From an uncultured Spirochaetales bacterium (lineage in GTDB: Bacteria > Spirochaetota > Spirochaetia > Sphaerochaetales > Sphaerochaetaceae): a stretch of DNA of 5,370 bases. A program made the translations under genes and the position numbers. The stretch spans positions 1-5,370 of the forward strand of contig CALFMX010000001.1 in assembly GCA_937902565.1 (NCBI GenBank). The letters are read 5' to 3'. A model generated the notes under the pieces. It made no database searches and was not told the DNA's origin. It was given only the letters and a program-made list of their open reading frames with translations. Positions 1-5,370 of this stretch are shown piece after piece (the stretch's first letter is position 1; each line of letters begins with the position of its first letter).

Positions 1-1
1 G

Positions 2-703
2 AGCCCGATCATGTATGAGTCGTTCAACGGAATCGGGTCATTCGAGGGTCGGGCGAACCCCAACCTCCGCGTCATGATCGGGCTCTACCCCAACCCCAAC
101 CAGGTGGTCGTCACCAAGGCAAGCGGCATCAACCGCCTCACCGACCTCGCCGGCAAGCGCTTTGCCAGTGGCGCTCCCGGCTCCACCACCGAGGTTGAGA
201 CCGACATCCACCTCAACACCGCCGGCCTTCCCTACCCCGACGGCCTCCGCGTCCAGTACGTCGGCTTCACCGAGGCGATCGACCTGATGCGCAACAAGCA
301 GCTCGACGGCGCCTGGATCATGGCGGGCATCCCCAATGCCGCGGTCACCGAGATGCTCTCCACCGCAGGTGGCAAGCTCCTCGAGATCGATGACACCCTG
401 ATCGCAGCCCTGCAGAAGAGCTTCCCCTGGTACGGCGCCTACACCATCCCGGCAGGCACATACCCCGGCCAGGATAGTGATGTGCAGACCAGCGCCATCA
501 AGATCACGATCTTCACCGACGCCCGCGTCGATGACGAGGTGATCTACCAGCTGACCAAGACCTTCTGGGAGAACTTCGACGAGCTGAAGAAGACACAGGC
601 CCCCTTGGCCAATGTCGTCAAGGCAGAGACCACCAAGGACCTTGCCGGCCTGCCGATCCACGACGGGGCGGCCCGCTACTACAAGGAGATCGGCCTCCTG
701 TAG
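2..703 (+). CDS. TAXI-family TRAP transporter solute-binding receptor, C-terminal part (5' end off window)
   Basis: This is the extracytoplasmic substrate-binding subunit of a TRAP transporter of the TAXI type, which hands a substrate, usually an organic acid or amino acid, to a membrane permease. The reading frame is open to the left edge, so the ATG at 11 is an internal methionine, not the start. About 233 codons are present against roughly 320 for the family, so the signal peptide and first lobe are missing. TAXI hallmarks are visible in order: YESFNGIGSFEG, LRVMIGLYPNPNQVVV, then the SGINRLTDLAGKRFASGAPGS block that shapes the binding cleft, then a DLMRNKQLDGAWIMAGIPNAAV block and the C-terminal helical part ending KEIGLL. 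It is followed by a terminator, so the partner permease must lie upstream or elsewhere. The substrate cannot be told. Family assignment is firm. Confidence 0.9.
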   Translation, partial: SPIMYESFNGIGSFEGRANPNLRVMIGLYPNPNQVVVTKASGINRLTDLAGKRFASGAPGSTTEVETDIHLNTAGLPYPDGLRVQYVGFTEAIDLMRNKQLDGAWIMAGIPNAAVTEMLSTAGGKLLEIDDTLIAALQKSFPWYGAYTIPAGTYPGQDSDVQTSAIKITIFTDARVDDEVIYQLTKTFWENFDELKKTQAPLANVVKAETTKDLAGLPIHDGAARYYKEIGLL

Positions 704-722
704 TCCTCTCATCCGTTCATCC

Positions 723-752
723 AGGACCGGCTTCGCCCGGTCCTCTTTTTAT
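723..752 (+). terminator. Rho-independent terminator after the TAXI receptor gene
   Basis: A perfect 8-bp stem, AGGACCGG (723-730) paired with CCGGTCCT (737-744), encloses a six-base loop CTTCGC and is followed by C and five Ts (746-750). It starts 20 nt after the receptor stop codon. The opposite strand lacks a T-run, so it should act only on rightward transcription. It ends the transporter unit and separates it from the acyltransferase gene. Confidence 0.9.
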
Positions 753-790
753 CCCTTGACAGCAGAGCCAATGGACCCCACCCTGTAGCC

Positions 791-1849
791 ATGATCTCAT
801 CACCAGGCCAGCTCCCCCTCACCCGAGAGGAGCTTGATGCAATCGAACGACTCTCGAAGCGGCTCGCTGACACAGCCAGCCACCAAAACCGTGTCTCATC
901 CCTGAGGCGCGCCATCGAAGCACAAGATAGTGCTGCCATCGGCTCGCTGCTTGACGGGGGGATGGACCTCCATGGCCCCCTCTACCCCCTCCTTCTGATC
1001 AAGGAGTGTTTCGATGAGGTACAGCGGTTGTATGAAAAGCTCGGGATCTCGGATGAGGTGAGGGATGCGACCCTCTTCGATATCCGACGTTGGGCCGATG
1101 AGCACAGCGCGCGCAGCGGAGGTGAGCTCGGCCTCTGCCAGGTCTATTGGATCGCCCGACACCTCAGCGGCAGGATCGTGCAGCTCGGCAGCCTGCAATA
1201 CGAGCTGAAGCCCTTTGCCTACCCCTACCGCATCTACCGAGAGCGGGGGCAAAGTGAGCCGCTTCTCCTAGCTGAAGGGGGCCTGCACTTAAGCCGGGAG
1301 GGGTACCTCGTCCAAGAAGCGCACAGCGTGTATACCACCCTCCTCGAGGAGGATGGGATCTCCATCAGTGCCTATGAAGTGGACACCAGGGGAGGCAGGA
1401 TCAAGGAATCCCGGAGCACATGGATGCGCCCGGAGCTCTCACTGCTCTGCACCAGCGAAACCGAGGTGCTCAACATCCACATCCCCAAGGGCACGGACCT
1501 CAGAGACGAGGCGGTGGCCGCCTCGCTCTCTCTTTCAGAGGAGATGTTCCCACATCACGGTGTGATGGTCTGCACCTCCTGGCTCCTCGACCCTGCCCTC
1601 TCCGCTGTCCTGGACGGTGAGAGCAACATCATCCGCTTCATGCAGCGATTCTCCAAGTTCCCGGTCACCTTCTCCGTCGCGCAGATCTGGGAGCGGGTCT
1701 TTGGATTCGGGTTTGACGTGGAGGAGGTCCTCGCCTTCACCCCGCAAACATCACTGCAGCGACGAACCCAGGATGCCCTTCGCTCCGGGGTGGTCTTTCG
1801 CACCATGGGGGGTGTGGTGCTCTCTAGAGGTGCATCTGCCTTGTGCTGA
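791..1849 (+). CDS. GNAT-like acyltransferase with NAT_N and GNAT_C domains, substrate unknown
   Basis: This 352-residue protein matches the two-domain family annotated as acyltransferase domain-containing protein (N-terminal NAT_N, C-terminal GNAT-like GNAT_C). I recognised it by motif, not by search. In the first half, DIRRW (97-101) and WIARHLSGRIVQLGSLQYE (120-138) are the conserved NAT_N signatures. In the second half, LNIHIPKG (227-234), TSWLLDP (262-268), SNIIRFMQRF (278-287) and the closing GGVVL (340-344) are typical of GNAT_C. Length is normal and no frameshift is seen. There is no signal peptide or membrane helix, so it should be cytoplasmic. Members are thought to move an acyl group from acyl-CoA, but the acceptor is unknown to me. 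ATG 791 is the first possible start after the receptor's in-frame stop at 701-703, and no Shine-Dalgarno sequence precedes it. The 3' end overlaps the convergent oxidoreductase gene by 26 bp. Confidence 0.8.
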   Translation: MISSPGQLPLTREELDAIERLSKRLADTASHQNRVSSLRRAIEAQDSAAIGSLLDGGMDLHGPLYPLLLIKECFDEVQRLYEKLGISDEVRDATLFDIRRWADEHSARSGGELGLCQVYWIARHLSGRIVQLGSLQYELKPFAYPYRIYRERGQSEPLLLAEGGLHLSREGYLVQEAHSVYTTLLEEDGISISAYEVDTRGGRIKESRSTWMRPELSLLCTSETEVLNIHIPKGTDLRDEAVAASLSLSEEMFPHHGVMVCTSWLLDPALSAVLDGESNIIRFMQRFSKFPVTFSVAQIWERVFGFGFDVEEVLAFTPQTSLQRRTQDALRSGVVFRTMGGVVLSRGASALC

Positions 1850-2888
1850 AGGAGTCGAGGGGCAGGGCGACCGGACCACCCTCGAGGTGGCTCTTGTAGA
1901 TGGCCAACACCAACTCCAATGCCCCCCTGCCGCAGTGGCCGTCGAGCTCGAGGGGGCGCTCACTCTCAAGCGCCTCCTTGAAGCGGTGGTAGACGCGGCG
2001 GTGGCTGTTGCCGTACACCGAGTCCGTCGGCGCAGGATTGAAGTGCTCCAGGAGCGCCATCGCCTCAGGGTCCTTGAAGTGCCACACCTCGATCTCCTGG
2101 GCCGCCTCTCCCCCCAGCACCACCGTCCCCTGCTCCCCGATGAGGGTGATGCGCTCCTCGAGGTTCTTCTCGTAGAGGTTGGTGGTGCCCTCGAAGGTGC
2201 CGACCACCCCGTCTGCGAAGCGGACGAAGCCCACCCCGAGATCCTCCACCTCAAGGTAGGGGTGCAACCGGTTGGCGATGAGGCCAGAGACCTCCCTGAT
2301 CTCCGCTCCTGCAAAGAGGCGCATGAGATCGAGGCCGTGGATGCACTGGTTCATCAGGGCGCCACCGTCTTTTTCCCATGTCCCTCGCCACGGCGCCTGC
2401 TCGTAGTAGGACGCATCTCGCCACCAGCGCACCTCCACCGAGACGTGGCTGAGCGTGCCGAACGAGCCACGGTCAAGGGCTTCTTTGACCAGGAGGGTGG
2501 CATCGTTGAGCCGGTTCTGCTGACAGACACCCAACAACACCCCCTGCTCCTCTGCCACGGCGATCATCTTGTCGGCGTCCTCGATGCTGAGGGCCATCGG
2601 CTTCTCCACGAGGACCGAGATCCCACGCCCGAGGCAGTGGAGGGCGATCTCGCTGTGGCTGCCGCTGTCGGTGGTGACGGCAACCACATCGGGGGCACAC
2701 TGCTCGACCATCTGCCTGTAATCGCAGAAGCGTTGTACCTGAAGACCAGTGAGGCCTGTGGTGGTGAGCAGGGTGTCGATGGCCCCATCATCAAGGTCAC
2801 AGAGGGCCACCACATCAAAGCCGCTCTCGAGGGCGAAGGGCAGGTGCTGCGGCGCTATGCGTCCGCAGCCTATGAGGGCGTAGCGCAT
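1824..2888 (-). CDS. Gfo/Idh/MocA-family NAD(P)-dependent oxidoreductase (third gene of operon)
   Basis: This 354-residue cytoplasmic dehydrogenase should use NAD(P) to oxidise or reduce a sugar, sugar acid or polyol. The N-terminal Rossmann fold shows the nucleotide-binding turn GCGRIA (7-12) right after the first beta strand, an acidic residue after strand 2 (CDLDD, 30-34), and the family EKP motif (95-97) with the catalytic-region lysine K96. CQQNRLN (122-128) follows. The C-terminal domain has WWR..YY...WRGTWEKDGG and the substrate-site motif H184xxD187, then EVED (213-216). This pattern resembles the WbpB/WlbA-like branch, but that branch also includes many catabolic sugar dehydrogenases, so the substrate is open. 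It shares the C-terminal block DGHxGRxAxEL...YKS..EGGxVALPL with the first operon gene, marking them as distant paralogues. Its ATG lies 1 nt after the stop of the gene before it. The 3' end overlaps the convergent acyltransferase gene by 26 bp. Confidence 0.9.
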   Translation of the reverse strand: MRYALIGCGRIAPQHLPFALESGFDVVALCDLDDGAIDTLLTTTGLTGLQVQRFCDYRQMVEQCAPDVVAVTTDSGSHSEIALHCLGRGISVLVEKPMALSIEDADKMIAVAEEQGVLLGVCQQNRLNDATLLVKEALDRGSFGTLSHVSVEVRWWRDASYYEQAPWRGTWEKDGGALMNQCIHGLDLMRLFAGAEIREVSGLIANRLHPYLEVEDLGVGFVRFADGVVGTFEGTTNLYEKNLEERITLIGEQGTVVLGGEAAQEIEVWHFKDPEAMALLEHFNPAPTDSVYGNSHRRVYHRFKEALESERPLELDGHCGRGALELVLAIYKSHLEGGPVALPLDSFSTRQMHL

Positions 2889-2889
2889 A

Positions 2890-3963
2890 CTAGCGAATCC
2901 TCTCGGCTCTCATCTGGGCTTCGATGGCGATCTCGATGGCGCGGAAGGTGTGCTCCTGACCCATTGCCGTCTCACTGCGGTCGAGGCAGTCTCGGATCAA
3001 GCGCCCGAAGTACGGGAAGCCGACCGTGCCGTTGACCTTGAAGTGCTGCTCCCCGTCATCATTGACGACGATCACGTTGTCGCTCTCATTTGAGGCAGCC
3101 ACATCGATGTACTTGCGCAGCTCGATGTACCCCTTCGTCCCGATGAGGAAGAAGCGGCCATCCCCCCAGGTGCCCAGGCCATCGGGGGTGAACCAGTCGA
3201 GGCAGAGGTAGCAAGGGATGCCATTGTCGGTGGTCAAGCACGCATCACCGTAATCCTCAAGACCCGGATACTCCGGGTGCTTGAGGTTCCCCACCCGGCT
3301 CGATACCACCGTGGCATCAGAGGCACCACTGAAGTAGAGCATCTGCTCGACCTGGTGCGAGCCGATATCGGTGATGATCCCCCCATAGCGCTCCTTCTCG
3401 AAGAACCACGCAGGGCGCTTCTCTGCCGAGAGGCGGTGCGGCCCCCAGCCGCGAAGGGAGACAAGCTCGCCGATGGCCCCGCCCTTGAGCAGCTCACCGG
3501 CCCAGACCGCTGCCTCGACGTGGATGCGCTCACTGTAGTAGACGAACCACTTGAGCCCGGTCTCGGCAACCTTTTTGCGTGCCTCTGCCACCTGTTCGAG
3601 GGTGGTGAACGGCGGTTTGTCAGAAAAGTAGTCCTTGCCGGCATCGAGGGCCTCAAGGCCGATCGAGCCGCGCTCATTGGCGATGGCGGCACTGGCGATG
3701 AGGTGGATCGCAGGATCTGTGAGGACCTCCTCCTTGCTCCCTGCGATCACAGCGGAGGGGAACGCCTCGGCAAACGCCTTCGCCTTGGCCCCATCCTCAT
3801 CCCACACCCGAGTGACCACTGCCCCTGCCTCAGTGAGGCCATTGCACATGCCATAGATGTGGCCATGGTCCAGGCCGATGACACCGACGAGGAACTCCCC
3901 CTGCGTGCAGACCGGGGCCGGCTTGCCCTTCGGTGCGTAGTTCTGTCCATCCATTCTGCCCAT
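2890..3963 (-). CDS. Divergent Gfo/Idh/MocA-family oxidoreductase with DHGH and DKP motifs (second gene of operon)
   Basis: This 357-residue protein has the general Gfo/Idh/MocA layout but altered signatures. It carries an unusual 24-residue N-terminal extension before the first Rossmann strand (FLVGVIG). The nucleotide-binding turn reads GLDHGH (30-35) instead of GxGxxG/A, and the EKP motif is SDKPPFTT with D115-K116-P117. The C-terminal domain keeps GGIITDIGSHQVEQ with H203 as the probable catalytic histidine, but E206 stands where HxxD is normal. GLEDYGD (235-240) sits where the family often has an ED pair. A DHxH-containing subgroup of the family is familiar to me, so this is probably a true variant rather than a decayed gene; no frameshift is seen. 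The ATG at 3963 is chosen over the ATG at 3954 because AGGAGG lies 6 nt before it. It is 11 nt from the upstream gene and 1 nt from the next. It is probably an oxidoreductase on a sugar-related substrate, with a different activity from its neighbours. Confidence 0.8.
   Translation of the reverse strand: MGRMDGQNYAPKGKPAPVCTQGEFLVGVIGLDHGHIYGMCNGLTEAGAVVTRVWDEDGAKAKAFAEAFPSAVIAGSKEEVLTDPAIHLIASAAIANERGSIGLEALDAGKDYFSDKPPFTTLEQVAEARKKVAETGLKWFVYYSERIHVEAAVWAGELLKGGAIGELVSLRGWGPHRLSAEKRPAWFFEKERYGGIITDIGSHQVEQMLYFSGASDATVVSSRVGNLKHPEYPGLEDYGDACLTTDNGIPCYLCLDWFTPDGLGTWGDGRFFLIGTKGYIELRKYIDVAASNESDNVIVVNDDGEQHFKVNGTVGFPYFGRLIRDCLDRSETAMGQEHTFRAIEIAIEAQMRAERIR
2898..2904 (-). promoter_or_regulatory. 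Ribosome binding site of the third oxidoreductase, inside the second gene
   Basis: GAGAGGA on the minus strand lies within the last codons of the second oxidoreductase gene, 9 nt before ATG 2888. With the TAG stop only 1 nt before the ATG, ribosomes ending the second gene could restart directly on the third. Confidence 0.7.
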
Positions 3964-3969
3964 AATGCT

Positions 3970-3975
3970 CCTCCT
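3970..3975 (-). promoter_or_regulatory. Ribosome binding site of the second oxidoreductase, overlapping the upstream stop codon
   Basis: AGGAGG on the minus strand begins with the last base of the TAA that ends the first oxidoreductase gene and sits 6 nt before ATG 3963. It favours this start over the ATG at 3954 and suggests translational coupling of the two genes. Confidence 0.85.
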
Positions 3976-5129
3976 TACATCGTTCCCAGCGTAATATCTG
4001 AATCCTCGAGGTTCTCGACCGACCTGAGTTTCTTGTGGTACCTCACCATCCTTGCCAGCATCCCCTCGGTGGTATAGAAGGGGTCATCCGTTGCCAGTGG
4101 CAGGGCCACCTCTCCCCCTTCGGTCGAGGACTTGTACATGGCGGTGATCAGCTCGACTGCCCGGCGCCCCTGGTGGCCATCAACCAGCGGGGATCTCCCC
4201 TCCTCTATGGCGGCTAGGACATCCTCGAGCTGGGCGGTATGGCCCTCCCTCTGGAGCTGGGCAATCGAGGCGTAGTGTGCATCAAGGTCCGCTTCTCTTT
4301 GAGGGTTGGGCGTGAAGAAGCCGTTGGGCAGCTGCTCCACCGCCTGTACCGACCAGGGAATCGAGAATGATGCCTGCTCGGCGGCAAAGAAGAACTCCTG
4401 CTTCTCATCATGGTCCACCAGCGAGCTGTTGACCTGGGCCAGCATCCTGTCATAGCGCAGGATCGACATCGAGATGTCCTCCACCTCGCTATTGGTGTGG
4501 GCCACATTGCCCATCACCGAGAGCACGCTGGTGGGCATGCCCACGAGCCACTGCAGGATATCGATCTGGTGCACGGCATGGTTGAGCGTACACCCGCCAC
4601 CCTCCTTCTCGTAGGTGCCGCGCCACCACAGGTCGTAGTAGTTGTCCCCGCGCCACCACATCGAGTTGACGCGGGCCATCAGGAGGCGGCCGAAGAGACC
4701 TCCATCCATCATCGCCTTGACCCGCATCGGGGCGACGCGGAACCGGTTCTGCGAGATGACCGAGAGGATCTTCCCGCTTCGCTCTTGGGCCTCGATCATC
4801 AGGTCGCACCCATAGAGCGACGGTGCCATCGGCTTTTCGACGATGACGTGCTTGCCCGCATCCAGAAAGTCGACGGCGGCCTGGCAGTGCATCGACGGGG
4901 GGAGGCAGAGTGAGACGACATCGATATCATCACGGCTGAGCAGCGTATGATAATCGTCGGTGACGGTGCACCCTCCGAGGTTGAAACGCTCCTCCAGGCG
5001 CTTCGCCTTGTCAGTATAGAGGTCGCACAGCGCCCTCACCTCGCTAATCGATGAGAGGTTGGCGTACCCCTCAAGGTGGGCTGGTGCGATGTTGCCGCAT
5101 CCGATGATGGCAATTCCACGTGTACTCAT
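3975..5129 (-). CDS. Gfo/Idh/MocA-family NAD(P)-dependent oxidoreductase (first gene of operon)
   Basis: This 384-residue cytoplasmic dehydrogenase has the classical family features. The Rossmann turn is GCGNIA (10-15), an acidic residue ends strand 2 (CDLYTD, 35-40), and EKP is at 98-100. SQNRF (126-130) follows. The C-terminal domain has WWRGDNYYDLWWRGTYEKEGGG (159-179), the active-site motif H187xxD190 and SEVED (214-218). The tail block DGHQGRRAVEL...YKSSTEGGEVALPL (318-345) matches the third operon gene, and a further C-terminal extension of about 35 residues is present here only. The frame is open 10 codons further to a GTG at 5159, but ATG 5129 is preferred: AGGAGG lies 5 nt before it, and MSTRGIAIIGCGN places the Rossmann fold at the N-terminus as usual. 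It is the first oxidoreductase gene after the histidine kinase. Family confidence is high; the substrate is unknown. Confidence 0.9.
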   Translation of the reverse strand: MSTRGIAIIGCGNIAPAHLEGYANLSSISEVRALCDLYTDKAKRLEERFNLGGCTVTDDYHTLLSRDDIDVVSLCLPPSMHCQAAVDFLDAGKHVIVEKPMAPSLYGCDLMIEAQERSGKILSVISQNRFRVAPMRVKAMMDGGLFGRLLMARVNSMWWRGDNYYDLWWRGTYEKEGGGCTLNHAVHQIDILQWLVGMPTSVLSVMGNVAHTNSEVEDISMSILRYDRMLAQVNSSLVDHDEKQEFFFAAEQASFSIPWSVQAVEQLPNGFFTPNPQREADLDAHYASIAQLQREGHTAQLEDVLAAIEEGRSPLVDGHQGRRAVELITAMYKSSTEGGEVALPLATDDPFYTTEGMLARMVRYHKKLRSVENLEDSDITLGTM

Positions 5130-5134
5130 TCTAT

Positions 5135-5140
5135 CCTCCT
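5135..5140 (-). promoter_or_regulatory. Ribosome binding site deciding the start of the first oxidoreductase
   Basis: On the minus strand AGGAGG lies 5 nt before ATG 5129. This supports the ATG over the in-frame GTG at 5159, whose extra 10 codons would run through this site. Confidence 0.85.
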
Positions 5141-5172
5141 CGTACCCCAACGATAACACCCCTGTCCGCCAT

Positions 5173-5197
5173 GACCATGGTCGATATATTGCAATAT
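5173..5197. promoter_or_regulatory. Pair of short perfect palindromes between kinase and oxidoreductase operon (possible operator)
   Basis: In the 78-nt gap, GACCATGGTC (5173-5182) and ATATTGCAATAT (5186-5197) are each perfectly self-complementary and are only 3 nt apart. They lie 44 to 68 nt upstream of the first oxidoreductase start, where an operator or activator site would be expected. No convincing -35/-10 pair was found around them, and neither has a loop or T-run to act as a terminator. A regulatory role is inferred from position and symmetry only. Confidence 0.3.
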
Positions 5198-5207
5198 GTG
5201 GACAACA

Positions 5208-5370
5208 TTATCCATCGGCTGTGATCTGTTCCTGTTGATAGACGTATGGGAGAAGCAATTCCACACAAAACCCCCGTTCTACCCCGACCAATGATATGCC
5301 ATACCCTGGCCCATATGCATAATGAATCCTCTGGTTGATGTTCAGCAGGCCGATGTGCAGTTTTTGCGGA
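5208..5370 (-). CDS. Sensor histidine kinase of the YesM/LytS type, C-terminal end only
   Basis: The last 53 codons of a gene enter from the right edge and stop at TAA (5208-5210). The segment HIGLLNINQRIHYAYGPGYG is the G2 ATP-lid motif and following helix of the HATPase_c domain as found in YesM-type kinases, whose consensus is GIGLxNxxxRIxxxYGxxYG. ISLVG...GFCVELLLP then forms the closing beta strands, and a short tail YVYQQEQITADG follows. Such kinases sit in the membrane and phosphorylate an AraC-type response regulator that commonly controls sugar uptake and catabolism. The sensor part, dimerisation helix and N and G1 boxes are outside the window, as is any response regulator. The gene runs in the same direction as the oxidoreductases and ends 78 nt before the first one. 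The match is short but specific. Confidence 0.8.
   Translation of the reverse strand, partial: PQKLHIGLLNINQRIHYAYGPGYGISLVGVERGFCVELLLPYVYQQEQITADG

Noticed and set aside
11..13. ATG at 11 as the start of the TAXI receptor gene
   Set aside because: The frame is open to the window edge and the protein would lack the signal peptide and first lobe, so this is an internal methionine of a gene cut by the window.
38..712. A 224-codon open frame on the - strand opposite the TAXI receptor
   Set aside because: Its composition (Gly, Leu, Val, Asp rich) is what a GC-biased gene yields on the opposite strand, while the + frame has clear TAXI motifs.
1801..1819. CACCA...TGGTG inverted repeat near the end of the acyltransferase gene as a terminator
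   Set aside because: The stem is only 5 bp, lies inside the coding region and has no T-run after it on either strand.
1617..3035. A 472-codon open frame on the + strand across the third oxidoreductase gene
   Set aside because: It lies antisense to a clear family member, has a low-complexity composition with no recognisable domain, and is explained by the strong GC bias at third codon positions of the real gene.
3277..4077. A 266-codon + strand open frame across the second oxidoreductase and the junction with the first
   Set aside because: It is antisense to two well-supported genes, has no recognisable domain and no plausible ribosome binding context was evident.
5130..5159. Ten-codon N-terminal extension of the first oxidoreductase from the GTG at 5159
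   Set aside because: The extension would be encoded across the AGGAGG that serves ATG 5129, and family members begin just before the Rossmann strand as the ATG start does.

Overview
The window reads as GC-rich bacterial DNA holding one end of a transport locus and most of a sugar-oxidoreductase operon. TRAP-TAXI receptors, YesM-type histidine kinases, NAT_N/GNAT_C acyltransferases and clusters of Gfo/Idh/MocA dehydrogenases occur together in carbohydrate-using anaerobes such as Spirochaetota (Sphaerochaeta-like) and Bacillota. That assignment rests on gene content only and is weak. No RNA genes, insertion sequences, CRISPR arrays or long repeats were seen.

Left part (+ strand): the 3' portion of a TAXI-family TRAP transporter solute receptor enters from the left edge and ends at 703. 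A strong intrinsic terminator follows (723-752). Next is a complete gene (791-1849) for a two-domain GNAT-like acyltransferase of unknown substrate. It has no visible ribosome binding site.

Right part (- strand, read right to left): the last 53 codons of a YesM/LytS-type sensor histidine kinase (5370-5208) are followed, after 78 nt containing two short perfect palindromes, by three consecutive Gfo/Idh/MocA NAD(P)-dependent oxidoreductases (5129-3975, 3963-2890, 2888-1824). The gaps between them are 11 nt and 1 nt, and each has a Shine-Dalgarno sequence, so they look like one translationally coupled operon. The first and third are distant paralogues with classical GCGxIA and EKP motifs and a shared C-terminal block. 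The middle one is divergent, with DHGH in the nucleotide-binding turn and DKP in place of EKP.

The operon and the acyltransferase gene converge and overlap tail to tail by 26 bp, with no visible terminator between them. The likely picture is a sugar or polyol catabolic module, in which several dehydrogenases oxidise and re-reduce a carbohydrate, possibly controlled by the adjacent two-component kinase. The substrate cannot be read from the sequence. The most unusual points are the three non-identical Gfo/Idh/MocA enzymes in one tight operon and the altered active-site motifs of the middle one.
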